Assembly (NCBI RefSeq): GCF_000203795.2
Contig: NW_006281099.1
Coordinates: 1-64,000, forward strand
Source: Batrachochytrium dendrobatidis JAM81
Lineage: Eukaryota > Chytridiomycota > Chytridiomycetes > Rhizophydiales
Length of the DNA: 64,000 bases
Direction of reading: 5' to 3'
The notes below the pieces were generated by a model. It saw only the letters and a program-made list of their open reading frames with translations, searched no databases and was not told the origin of the DNA. Shown piece by piece: positions 11,700 to 22,095 of the stretch; position 1 is the first letter of the stretch, and every line of letters begins with the position of its first letter. Made by a program: the position numbers and the translations under genes.

Positions 11700-12596
11700 A
11701 TGAAATTGGTTCATATTCTATTTGTATTGACTGCAGCAGCAACCGTTAATGCAATACTGATACCGACTGGTAACGATCGTTCACCACAAGCATCAGGCAC
11801 TTTCAGTCGAGTATCTGACCCGACTAATGAGCCTACTCCAGAAATTCCCGACGAAGACTGGCAAGACATAATGGATATAATTAATTCAAGCACTTCCAAC
11901 CAAGATCAGCAACAATCGATAGATGTAGTTGATCCAAGTACTTCCAAATTAGCTCAAGAACGACCAATCGATGAACTAGGTCCAAGCATTTCCGAACAGG
12001 ATTGGAAAGCCATAATTGATAACCCCGATCCAGGCATTCCGGAAGACTGGAAAGACTTGATTGATACAGTCAATTCAAATATTGATAATCAAGACCAGCA
12101 GCAACCAATTGATGTAGCTGGTTCGAGCACTTCCAAACGAGGTCGAAAACGGCCAGCTGATATAGCTGGTCCAAACGTTTCCAAACGAATCCGGCAGCAA
12201 CCGATTGATGTAGCTGGTCCGAGCACTTCCAGACAAGACCAACAACAACCAATGGACCAAGGCGAGTCTGCTAATACTGTTACAGATCAAGTGATTGGAT
12301 TAAGCGAAAGATATCAAAGAACCTTTAATCGTATAAAGAAAAGACTTTTAGCATCTAAAGTAGTACGAGAGAAAAAACACAAAGAATATCGTGATTATGC
12401 AGCCCTTAGATTCGAACAATGGTCAGCGTTAGCAAGGGGGGAAGAGATATCTGGATCAAGATACGATCCAAAAGTTGAAAAGCAATTGAAGCAAGAGTAT
12501 TTAACGGCAGGAAAAAAAATATACGTTGTCAGACAAGAGTTGAAAGCGTTTATGAAAAGGCGTGGTTTAGAATTTGAAGAGCCGGATTTGGATTGA
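11700..12596 (+). CDS. Secreted W-repeat protein, copy 2
   Basis: 298 residues, unknown function. The ATG at 11700 is chosen because it starts the signal peptide MKLVHILFVLTAAATVNA, as in the paralogues. The mature part has DW repeats (DEDWQDIMD, EQDWKAIID, PEDWKDLID), then basic Ser/Gln linkers (SKRGRKRPAD), then the conserved C-terminal domain of ~100 residues with FEQWSALARGEEISGS and FMKRRGLEFEEPD. The first ~210 residues are identical to copy 3 (20402-21298). The C-terminal domain differs at about ten positions, including the segment EYLTAGKKIYVVRQEL. Lies inside the inverted-repeat unit 11188-13256. Confidence 0.8.
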   Translation: MKLVHILFVLTAAATVNAILIPTGNDRSPQASGTFSRVSDPTNEPTPEIPDEDWQDIMDIINSSTSNQDQQQSIDVVDPSTSKLAQERPIDELGPSISEQDWKAIIDNPDPGIPEDWKDLIDTVNSNIDNQDQQQPIDVAGSSTSKRGRKRPADIAGPNVSKRIRQQPIDVAGPSTSRQDQQQPMDQGESANTVTDQVIGLSERYQRTFNRIKKRLLASKVVREKKHKEYRDYAALRFEQWSALARGEEISGSRYDPKVEKQLKQEYLTAGKKIYVVRQELKAFMKRRGLEFEEPDLD

Positions 12597-12980
12597 TGAT
12601 TTTGAATAAATTTAAGCTTTCTGATATGTTGGTGTTTGTCGAGTATTGTGAATGGGTCAACAACCATACCATTGATTGTGTATTGTGTTGGATATTACAT
12701 CAACAGTTACTGGATTGTTGATTGATATATTGACACGGTTTATTACATATACATCAATGACTTGATAACAACCAGTGTTGATTGTACATGTAATTATCAG
12801 TCATACTTGCAATCACTTGTCAGTTGCATGATATCACCAACTGATCATGTCATGTATTGTACAACAAACGTAGCAATACACTTGTTCAAAGTCGAATGTA
12901 GATTGCGTCATTAACCGGTTTGATATTGGTCAATTAGTGTTGTTTTGTCAGTTTGTAATGTAATATATGTGATGTGGTAT

Positions 12981-13256
12981 TGGTAGTGTCGTATTGACGT
13001 CAAATGGTTCACTTTGATATTCATCCTGCAATGGCTGTTCTGAATTGCAATATGCAATGATTACTATACATTGACTGTATTGCATGTTTGATATACAACG
13101 ACTATCATATGATACACAATCATACTATAGTGTTGAATCTACACTTTGTGCACTCTTAGTAGTCATACATTATACGATCACCAAGTTTGAACCCACATTC
13201 ATGTATTGTGTTTGACTGTCAATGTTGTCAATACAACTCTGTACACACATTTGTTG
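12981..13256 (+). repeat. Right inverted terminal segment of unit 1
   Basis: Reverse complement of 19743-20020 and of the unit's own left end. It ends at the recurrent breakpoint TTTGTTGTATTC, after which the next repeat family begins. Confidence 0.65.
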
Positions 13257-13620
13257 TATTCCGAGTCACAGATACGATCGCAGTCTAGTTCAACAGCAAT
13301 CATGGCACATGTCAGTAATGCAACTGTATTATCAACCATGACATGACACTGTTATTTGGTGGTCCATTTACATGGATACGACTGCAAGTTGTTGTTATAT
13401 CACGTATTCTAAACATGGTTTTGATATTGCGCATCCAGTTCCATCACATTGTTGTTAACCCATCATTTTAATGCTGTATATTATCATAATCATAATCATG
13501 GACATCAATATGTGGTTTCACGTATAATATTAAAACCATGCATGTCGTTGGTCGAATCATCACTACTAGTGTATACTACAATACACTACATTACATGTAT
13601 GTTGCTATTGGTATTGCATG
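13250..13620 (+). repeat. Diverged partial copy of the 2979/25524 block
   Basis: Resembles 2979-3330 and 25524-25875 in order and orientation (shared words ATGGACATCAATATG, CATGCATGTCGTTGGT). It carries more base changes and a small insertion near 13585, so it is an older copy. No gene is seen between it and 13908. Confidence 0.65.
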
Positions 13621-13907
13621 TGTCAATACGACATGACAAGTAATATCATATCGACACAATACACACATGCATGTCAACATCATCAATGTGTACAACTATG
13701 CAATATACAATCAACTGTATTGTATCGTATTGTATTGGAAATACAAGTGTCAATGTACAATATGATATGATACCAACCAAGATTGTGTACAATAATCATA
13801 TACAATGCATGCAAATCCAATATCAAATGGTAATTGTATCGTATCGTATTTTATTCAAATAAAAATGCAATCGAGTCAGTCGAAACCAGTTCAGATTAGC
13901 AATCAAA

Positions 13908-14837
13908 TCAATCTGAATCTGAATCTTCATTTTCAAGTTGATTCCAGCCTGATCCAAGGTTATTTTTCATTTTGGAACAAGCTTTCCGTGAACGAGAACA
14001 AGATCTGGAAGTTTTTCGTGAACGAGAATGAGAACGAGAACGGGATCTGGAAGCTCTTTGTGTACTGGATGTTTGAGTGGGTTGATCTGTAGACGTTTTG
14101 CTTGATGATGATGGACTTTTATGATGTTTTGATTTGTTCTGGGTTCCACTAGTAAAGGCTTTCTTGAATCTTGACTGTTTGTTTAGTCGGAGAATAAGAG
14201 ATTGATAGATATTTTTAACAAAACTGGGATTTGATTTCATAAATCCGATTTGAGAATAAAGTGATGTTGTACTCGGACCATTTTGAAACAGGCGCTCTGC
14301 AAGTTTTTTTCTGGCTGAATCAAGCACCAGATCATCAGCGTAATAAAGATTGCCATCGAGTTTCAAACGCTTTTGTTGAAGGCTGAATAATTTTTCGTTC
14401 TCTTCATTAAGCTTCTGATTAATTATTTCACTTTTTTCTTGATACTCTGGATCATCCGTGTTCGGATATTTTAGTGACAGCTCGTAATTCTCTTCACGCA
14501 GGAGTTCTACCAATTCTTTTTGATTGAGCTCTTCAGATTTGGCCGAGTCACGAGCTTTCTTTACCTCTTCACGTTTTTGATCCTTTTCTAGATATTCTTT
14601 GATCAACTTCACATCATCCTTTGAGAGTTTACCAAGATTAACTGAAAATGTAGATCCTTTATAAGAAAGTACATGATGCTTAGATTTAGTACTTTTAGTT
14701 GCACTGGGAATGACGGTTGAAGTACTAGCTTCAGCACTTGTAGTTGCACTTGTAGTTTTCCTGGGATTGACTGGTTTGGCTGTAGTAACCGAGCAAGCAA
14801 ACAAGATTGATGCCAATAATGTGACTGCGAGTTTCAT
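13908..14837 (-). CDS. Secreted coiled-coil protein with SR-rich tail
   Basis: 309 residues, single exon, unknown function. The ATG at 14837 opens the signal peptide MKLAVTLLASILFACSVTTA; a leader of four codons before it is ignored because the family starts at MKLAV. Residues ~30-60 are Ser/Thr-rich. Residues ~75-220 are charged and helical, with coiled-coil stretches (EKSEIINQKLNEENEKLFSL). The last ~90 residues are Ser/Arg dipeptides (RSRSRSHSRSRK) ending in an acidic DSDSD tail like that of the 1101-2429 gene. SR tails are typical of nuclear RNA-binding proteins, so their presence behind a signal peptide is odd. It shares its promoter with the genes at 4454 and 26998, and lies in the loop between the two inverted units. 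Confidence 0.8.
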   Translation of the reverse strand: MKLAVTLLASILFACSVTTAKPVNPRKTTSATTSAEASTSTVIPSATKSTKSKHHVLSYKGSTFSVNLGKLSKDDVKLIKEYLEKDQKREEVKKARDSAKSEELNQKELVELLREENYELSLKYPNTDDPEYQEKSEIINQKLNEENEKLFSLQQKRLKLDGNLYYADDLVLDSARKKLAERLFQNGPSTTSLYSQIGFMKSNPSFVKNIYQSLILRLNKQSRFKKAFTSGTQNKSKHHKSPSSSSKTSTDQPTQTSSTQRASRSRSRSHSRSRKTSRSCSRSRKACSKMKNNLGSGWNQLENEDSDSD

Positions 14838-14955
14838 TGTATTGGTCAAACAAGTTGTAATTATTGGTATTCAACAAGCAAGGCTGGATTGTATTTATAT
14901 CGGCTATTGGATGGATAATATTAAAAGCATATTGGATGACCTTCCTAAGGGATTG
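14838..14955 (-). promoter_or_regulatory. Inverted, diverged copy of the MKLAV-family promoter
   Basis: Read on the minus strand it contains CCTTAGGA-like, GCTTTTAATATTATCC, TATAAATA (plus-strand 14892-14899, 62 bases from the ATG) and ACAACTTGTTTGACCAA directly before the start. All four are shared with the promoters at 4364 and 26908. Confidence 0.55.
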
Positions 14956-15816
14956 GCTTTATTATCAGGGTTAATGGTGATTTGACATCAATATCCAACT
15001 TTGAAGGGATATCCATTTATATAACAACCGCAATATTGGTTGAACCACTGCATGGCTATGCATTCGAGTATTATATGGTTGATTGTGTATTCCACCCTTA
15101 TCCACCCTAAAAAGGGTCAGTGAGCTGAAATATGAACAAATGCATGTTTAAACAAGACCATCTAACAACTGAGTTGATATTCAGTTGTTGGATGGTCATC
15201 AATATGTGTTGTGGTTGTCATGATTCAAACATGTGGTTTAATGATGCTCTGCATTCAACTCGACATGATCAATCATCACTGCATATTGTCCAGTAATTCA
15301 ATCAATCAACTGAATCAATACAATGCAATTCATGTTGCAACCACAATGTCACATTGATGATCAATGACTTGCAACTGTTGTGTTGGCATTGCATGTTGTG
15401 TGTTATTATATCAATATCGATTGTCACTATATAGTTGTATCAACCACACATTATGATCATATGTCATGGTTGACTCGTATTCTGGATTGGTGCACTCATT
15501 ACATTGTATTCCATTCCATCACTCGAACACAAACATCGTATGACTTGTTGATTGATAATACCCATATTGATCGAATACACACTACATGACACATCTCAGG
15601 TTAGCGTATACATTCCACTATATAGCACATCATGTTGCTGATATCACGCATTGTGATTCAACAGTCAATCTGTATTCGAGTTCAACTACAATTGTTCGTG
15701 TTAATCATAATATACACGACCAATTGTAGTCGAGTTGATCCGACTGAATAGAGTCCGAGTCATCATGTTCATATCAAACCATTGCAGCTGATTGTTGTAA
15801 AATCACAACCTCACAA
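14956..15816. other. Intergenic DNA, nothing recognised
   Basis: AT-rich, with many short CAAT, TGAT and CATG words. No gene, RNA or repeat copy longer than about 40 bases was recognised. Confidence 0.5.
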
Positions 15817-18800
15817 TCAATCACCAATCACTATACTTCCGCTCATATATCTGTATTTGTTGTATGCTTTTATGATTCGAGTTCGGTCACTTGTCAATTC
15901 ATCTCGATAGTGTTTGGCTTCAGTTGGTGATTGAACACCTTGAATATACTGCGTGGCATCATTCCACAGTTCAGGCAGTATGTGTGCCTTGTCAAGACTC
16001 GAGTTGCACCATTGTGGTTGTTGTGGAGCCACATGCGCAGTCGAAACAATCCGACAGGCTGGATTCACTACAAAAAATGTCAGAATCTTGCAGTGTCCTG
16101 GTTGAGTTGGATCTGCAAGTTCAAATGATTGTTCTTTGTGTTGGTATCGATTGGGATAAACTACACATCGACCATTTGGTACTTCAAGCGATCCTATATA
16201 CTGACTGCGTGGTGATTCTTGATCAATGTCATACACATCTTTCCAATACATATCAGATGCTCCTTGATATTCAAACCGATCAACAGCCACGCGGAAATCG
16301 AGTTTGGGTGTGGTGATATTTTCCACGTCATAGTAATACAGTCCAGTTGCAACAATCGATTCGTTAATTGGACCTTCATTGTGCCAGTTTCCCTCGTCGT
16401 ATTTAGGTTTGGATGGTGTCAGTTGAATGTTGGTGAGTTTGACAATGACTTGTAGATTACGACCACGCAGTGATACTGGTTTTGCTGATTTATAATTGGG
16501 TTCAAAATGTTCCGAAAGTGTTGGTACATACACAGGACGAATGACTCGAGTGTCTGATTCCATATCATCATGGTCTGACTGGCTTGATGGTTTATATCCC
16601 TTTGTGCCATTGTGAATATCAATATACTTGAACATTGGATCCATCGTTTTGAACAGACTTTCAAACATTGGGACAAAACATTTGAATATTTTGGCAATGC
16701 ATTTGTACATGTCTCGATGTCATATCGGATTCAGATTGTTGATGTATGAGTTGATGGTCACACTGCCATCCTGTTCGACACGGAATTCACTCGGAAGCCA
16801 TTGGAACTTGGATGATATAAACTCGGAATCACCTTCAATGATGGGCACATTTGAAACAAGCTGAGTCGATAACAATATATCGCATGGTACCATTGTGGTG
16901 TATTTGAGTCGTATACTCAGTGGTGCAATCATCGTTTGTCCATATACAACACTGTACATTGATGCATCAATCAGATTGTGCACCATTTGACCAGTGTTGT
17001 GATTTGATCCATGTTCAATATCCGATACATTTGTCATCAATCGCGTGTATACATTGTCAGGTATGCCATTGTCCAGTATATACGTCAGTTCAACAGGTCC
17101 TGGGACAATTGTGCCCAATCCATCACTGCCATTACAAACAAGCTGCTTGACAAAAACCCCAAGTTGTTCCAATGCAAGATTAAATGTTGATGGTGATATA
17201 TTCCGATCGAGTGAGTCAGCCCTCCATTGCTCCACAATATGCTGGTTTGTGATATCGATCCACCACATGGGTTTGCAGAGTATAGATTGCAGATACTGGA
17301 TATACTGCATCTCGACAAGTGTGCGTGCCTATCCATGTGTATATCCAGCCATTCCAAAACTCATATCAATTTCGGCATTGTCGTTGTATGGCCAAATATC
17401 CGAACTAGCAACATGAACCCGATACTGGAAACACGTTTCAATGATCTGGCCAGCAATCCTTTTGTTTCTGTGATCAGTAGTATTCGATTTTGCAACAGCC
17501 ATTAGATTTTCAAATATCCTGCCTTGATCCAACTCGGTACGTATTGAACTGTCGGGATGATTATCGGCAAAATCAACAAGTGTTTTGAGTAGGTTTACAA
17601 TACCAGCAGCAGGACCATGCAAACGTATATCTCTACGTGAAAAAATAGTGTTGAGTTGCTTTACAATTCCATATTCTTGAAACACCTTGATCATCTCGGC
17701 CTTGTTTGTAGATTTCTGAATCATGCTGTTGACATGATCAAACAGGCGAAAAAAGCCATTCATATCGACATCACACACCGATATCGTCAATTGCTCAAAA
17801 ACCAACGATCGTACAAGCGATACAGGAAAATTGCGCATTTTGGATGCAGCTGTTCCAGCTATCCAGATCATGCGTGGTTTTAGTTCAAAGTTGTCGCTGT
17901 ATCTGACACACAAGTCGTTCAGTGTTTGAATCAAATCCAGCCTTATCAACTCGGCTGAAATCACTTCACAATATTCATAGTTGAAAAAACTCTGAATAGT
18001 ATCAATACTTTGATCAACCACTTCTTGATCGACACTCCTGTATTCATGTCATGTCAATCCAACCATGTCAAATTTACCAATTGTGATGACTGGACACACA
18101 TTCATGCATAACACCACATACCTGAGCGTATTGACCAGTGCTGGAATGATGCCACATTTCACTGCTTTTACTCGGTCATGAGGATAAATATTCCAAAATA
18201 TGATTTGAAGATTTTTGATAAAACCAACAGCAACTGAACCATTGGATGATTCCAGTCGTGAAATAAGTCTTGACAACACGATGCCAAACTAATGATATTG
18301 TTCAATGTCAAGTATACAATCAAATCAACATGACATGACACTGTCCAAACTGATCCAATATTGTATCATTGTAAACATACATTTTCATCGTCAATACTAT
18401 GGCAAACTTTCGAGAACAGGTCAATCGCCAATCTGAGCACTTGTTGATCAGACTCATGAACAATAATCTCGACCATTGGCTTGATGTCAAATTGATCCTC
18501 TTGACTCCAGTGTCTATAACTGTACACCTCTGTACATGCGTTTATCGCCTATATGGATATTGACACTAGATGAGTTGAATGGCAATCATTTGATTAATAT
18601 CAATCATGACTTGCCATCAATTTGACTTGACGGTTTGGTGATTGCATGAGTTGTACAATTTGGTTGTTTAGTCGTTGAGATGGTTTGAGCCGATCATAAC
18701 TGTACATCATACTCGCAAATACTGTAGTAAACTCCATTACTTTGATCTACACAACACATGTTGATTAGTTTAGTCATGAACAATCCATTATTGTTACAAT

Positions 18801-19116
18801 ATATGAATACCTGTAAACTGGGTCGATTATACTCCAAATATTTGGCTGTGATATCTTGCAGTCCAATATTCTGTAAGCGCTGCAATACATCTGTAGACTC
18901 TGCCATTTCAAACCAACACAAAGTCAGCAACAGTTTGAATGCATCAATAATACAATGTCTATTAAACTTACTGTAACTACGATTGTACAATTCCTGTATC
19001 AAGTCAAGCAGTCTGTCCCATATTTCATCAGCCTTGTATAGTTGATCATCCGTTGTTAACAGTTTCAAATCTTCCAGGTGTTGAATCAACTTTCTGATGC
19101 TATCAACACAATCCAT
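15817..19116 (-). pseudogene. Helical-repeat plus DUF4246 gene with two in-frame stops
   Basis: Three exons fit: 19116-18811, 18288-18122 and 18037-15817 (898 codons in all). Phases match at both joins, and the introns have GT..AG ends. Residues ~1-330 look like an alpha-helical ARM-type repeat region (low certainty). From about residue 565 of the frame the protein matches DUF4246, a fungal family of unknown function: WRADSLDRNISPS, FQWLPSEFRVEQDG, then WHNEGPINESIVATGLYYYD and YQHKEQSFELADPTQPGH. The spaced His/Glu and His residues resemble an Fe(II) dioxygenase site, which is inference. A TAG (17329-17331) and a TGA (16720-16722) interrupt the frame, both inside conserved DUF4246 sequence and without a nearby intron that would remove them. 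Most likely a pseudogene. Confidence 0.65.
18291..18720 (+). repeat. Repeat fragment inside an intron
   Basis: Diverged copy of 3608-4005 (and 26153-26550): starts AATGATATTGTTCAATGTCAAG and runs on through ATTGTATCATTGTAAACATAC. It lies wholly inside intron 1 (18289-18810) of the broken DUF4246 gene. The intron's 3' splice site falls on the repeat's edge. Confidence 0.65.
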
Positions 19117-19742
19117 GTTTGATAAAATTAGTAAAGTTGAATTTTGATTTGACAATTTTATTCATGCGAATGTCCAACAATTGCCAAGAATTGTTTATGT
19201 TTGGATTGTTGTAAAACACACAAACGAATTGTTCCATTTTAGTATTGTTTTGATCAGTTTGTTGTAACAAAATTGGATTGTTATCAAACATGCATTTGGA
19301 AATACTGTAAATTAATATTCTGAATGTGATTGTTGTAGATTTGGTTCAATAAACAAGTTAGTTTACTACAACACATGGTAATGGATTACTAAACATCATC
19401 ATAAATCAAATGGACTGGACTGGAATGAGATCAATGACAATCGCATTACAAATAGTGTGTGGTGATTAAACCATCGAGTATTTCCAAATACAAACTTGAA
19501 TGAAAAGTCTTGCCACAATACTGATCAACTGTATTACTGTTTACACTGTGGTATTATTGATGTATTGGAATATTTGGTGTTCAGATACACAATGATAATG
19601 GTAGTACAACTCATGGCAGTTGTATAAACCAAACGTGATTAAAGCCAATAATAATCTCAGACAAGATTGGATAATGAATTAGCGTGTAAATCATCAACAT
19701 TGACCAAGATTGATTGAAATGGTGAGATTGGGTTGGATGGTG
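19117..19742. other. Intergenic DNA upstream of the broken DUF4246 gene
   Basis: Contains the presumed promoter of the gene ending at 19116 and AT-rich sequence up to the left end of unit 2. Nothing else was recognised. Confidence 0.45.
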
Positions 19743-20020
19743 ATGAACAACAAATGTGTGTACAGAGTTGTATTGACAATATTGACAGTCAAACACAATA
19801 CATGAATATGGGTTCAAACTTGGTGATCGTACAATGTATGACTACTAAAAGTGCACAAAGTGTAGATTCAACACTATAGTCTGATTGTGTGGCATATGAT
19901 GGTTGTTGTATATCAAACATGCAATACAGTCAATGTATAGTAATCATTGTATGTTGCAATTCAGAACAGCCATTGCAGGATGAATATCAAAGTGAACCAT
20001 TTGACGTCAATACGACACTA
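19743..20020 (+). repeat. Left inverted terminal segment of unit 2
   Basis: Reverse complement of 21625-21897 and of 12981-13256; core word CACAAAGTGTAGATTCAACA at 19857-19876. Confidence 0.7.
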
Positions 20021-20401
20021 CCAATACCACATCACATATATTACATTACAAACTGACAACACAACACTAATTGACCAATATCAAACCGGTTAATGACGCA
20101 ATCTACATTCGACTTTGAACAAGTGTATTGCTACGTTTGTTGTACAATACATGACATGATCAGTTGGTGATATCATGCAACTGACAAGTGATTGCAAGTC
20201 TGACTGATAGTTACAATCAACACTGATTGTTATCAAGTCATTAATGTATATGTAATAAACCGTGTCAATGTATCAATCAACAATCCAGTAACTGTTGATG
20301 TAATATCCAACACAATACACAATCAATGGTATGGTTGTTGACCCATTCACAATACTCGACAAACACCAACATATCAGAAAGCTTAAATTTATTCAAAATC
20401 A

Positions 20402-21298
20402 TCAATCCAAATCCGGCTCTTCAAATTCTAAACCACGCCTTTTCATAAACGCTTTCAACTCCTGTTTGATACTGTTTACTTTTTTGCCTGTTGCTACATA
20501 CTCTTCTTTCAATTGCTTTTCAACTTTTGGATCGTATCTTGATCCAGATATCTCTTCCCCCCTTTCTAACGCTGACCATTGTTCGAATCTAAGGGCTGCA
20601 TAATCACGATATTCTTTGTGTTTTTTCTCTCGTATTTCTTTAGACGCTAAAAGTCTTTTCTTTATACGATTAAAGGTTCTTTGATATCTTTCGCTTAATA
20701 CAATCACTTGATCTGTAACAGTATTAGCAGACTCGCCTTGGTCCATTGGTTGTTGTTGGTCTTGTCTGGAAGTGCTCGGACCAGCTACATCAATCGGTTG
20801 CTGCCGGATTCGTTTGGAAACGTTTGGACCAGCTATATCAGCTGGCCGTTTTCGACCTCGTTTGGAAGTGCTCGAACCAGCTACATCAATTGGTTGTTGC
20901 TGGTCTTGATTATCAATATTTGAATTGACTGTATCAATCAAGTCTTTCCAGTCTTCCGGAATGCCTGGATCGGGGTTATCAATTATGGCTTTCCAATCCT
21001 GTTCGGAAATGCTTGGACCTAGTTCATCGATTGGTCGTTCTTGAGCTAATTTGGAAGTACTTGGATCAACTACATCTATCGATTGTTGCTGATCTTGGTT
21101 GGAAGTGCTTGAATTAATTATATCCATTATGTCTTGCCAGTCTTCGTCGGGAATTTCTGGAGTAGGCTCATTAGTCGGGTCAGATACTCGACTGAAAGTG
21201 CCTGATGCTTGTGGTGAACGATCGTTACCAGTCGGTATCAGTATTGCATTAACGGTTGCTGCTGCAGTCAATACAAATAGAATATGAACCAATTTCAT
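20402..21298 (-). CDS. Secreted W-repeat protein, copy 3
   Basis: 298 residues, unknown function, same length as copy 2. The ATG at 21298 starts the signal peptide MKLVHILFVLTAAATVNA. DW repeats and basic linkers are identical to copy 2 for about 210 residues. The C-terminal domain then differs at scattered places (DQVIVLSER, SKEIREKK, EYVATGKKVNSIKQEL). Several of these changes agree with copy 1 (EYVATRIKVYSIRRSL), so the domain looks like a mosaic of copies 1 and 2. Lies inside unit 2. Confidence 0.8.
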   Translation of the reverse strand: MKLVHILFVLTAAATVNAILIPTGNDRSPQASGTFSRVSDPTNEPTPEIPDEDWQDIMDIINSSTSNQDQQQSIDVVDPSTSKLAQERPIDELGPSISEQDWKAIIDNPDPGIPEDWKDLIDTVNSNIDNQDQQQPIDVAGSSTSKRGRKRPADIAGPNVSKRIRQQPIDVAGPSTSRQDQQQPMDQGESANTVTDQVIVLSERYQRTFNRIKKRLLASKEIREKKHKEYRDYAALRFEQWSALERGEEISGSRYDPKVEKQLKEEYVATGKKVNSIKQELKAFMKRRGLEFEEPDLD

Positions 21299-21404
21299 CA
21301 GATTGGTCAATGAGTTTAAACAATTAATACAAAAGTAGTGTTAAAACTGGTATCGATTATGAAACTGGACATATTTGATCGTATTTGTATTTTTGTATAG
21401 CAAA

Positions 21405-21425
21405 CCAACCCTAACCCTTTTAGGT
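21405..21425 (-). promoter_or_regulatory. Telomere-like box upstream of secreted gene copy 3
   Basis: CAACCCTAACCCTTTTAGG on the plus strand, about 110 bases before the minus-strand start at 21298; same arrangement as in the other two copies. Confidence 0.35.
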
Positions 21426-21624
21426 TAACCAGTTATACAGGGTTACTTGATTGCTTGTAGTGGTTTACTATTAAATTAGACAGTATGCTGCTCCCTATCC
21501 ATAATATCATATTGATCGATTTGATTTCGCGCCAATTGAACTATGCTTTTACGACCCTTTGATCAGGCATTTTGAAAAGCACACCCTTCATGAGTGTTGT
21601 GTAGCCGCAAACGCTCCTTTTTAC

Positions 21625-21897
21625 AACTGTATTCGTGTGAAATGAATCCCTTTGTTATTCAACATGCAATGGCTGTTCTGAATTGCAATATACAATGGTT
21701 ACTACACATTGACTGCATTGCGTGTTCGATATACAACAACCATCATATGCCACACAATCAGACTATAGTGTTGAATCTACACTTTGTGCACTTTTAGTAG
21801 TCATACATTATACGATCACCAAGTTTGAACCCACATTCATGTATCGTGTTTGACTGTCAATGTTGTCAATACAACTCTGTACACATTTGTTGTATTC
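21625..21897 (+). repeat. Right inverted terminal segment of unit 2
   Basis: Reverse complement of 19743-20020. It is followed without a gap by the 21888-22095 copy of the dispersed block. Confidence 0.7.
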
Positions 21898-22095
21898 TGA
21901 ATCACAGATACGATCACGATTTAGTTCAACAGCAATCATGGCACATGTCAGTAATGCAACTGTTGTTTGCATATGCATGACACTGTTATTTAGTGGTCCA
22001 TTTACATCAATATGGCTGCAAGTTGTCGTTATATCACGTATTCTGGACATGGTTTTGCTATTACGCATCCAGTTCCATCACATTGTTGCTGGCAC
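21888..22095 (+). repeat. Short copy of the 2979/25524 block
   Basis: Matches 2979-3185 (TTGTATTCTGAATCACAGATACGATC ... CATCCAGTTCCATCACATTGTTG) with small differences. It then diverges; 22096-22546 contains nothing recognised. Confidence 0.65.

Larger units (their letters stand above)
11188..13256 (+). repeat. Inverted-repeat-bounded secreted-gene unit 1
   Basis: A ~2.07 kb unit holding the secreted gene at 11700-12596. Its left end (11188 to about 11380) and right end (about 12981-13256) are inverted copies of each other; the clearest shared words are GTGCACAAAGTGTAGATTCA and TTTGATATACAAC. The whole unit is repeated in the opposite orientation at 19743-21897, so the two form a large inverted repeat around a ~6.5 kb loop. 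The left terminal segment is shorter than the right, suggesting truncation at 11188. I see no transposase gene in it. Confidence 0.75.
19743..21897 (-). repeat. Inverted-repeat-bounded secreted-gene unit 2
   Basis: A ~2.15 kb unit carrying the secreted gene at 20402-21298. Both terminal segments are complete here: about 19743-20020 and 21625-21897 are inverted copies, ~275 bases each with few mismatches by eye, ending outward in ACACATTTGTTGT. The unit is an inverted copy of 11188-13256. No transposase is seen and no target-site duplication could be confirmed, because the right end abuts another repeat. Confidence 0.75.

Noticed and set aside
16720..17331. Stop-codon recoding in the DUF4246 gene
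   Set aside because: eRF1 in this window has intact stop-recognition motifs and all other genes end at ordinary stops, so read-through or reassignment is less likely than gene loss.
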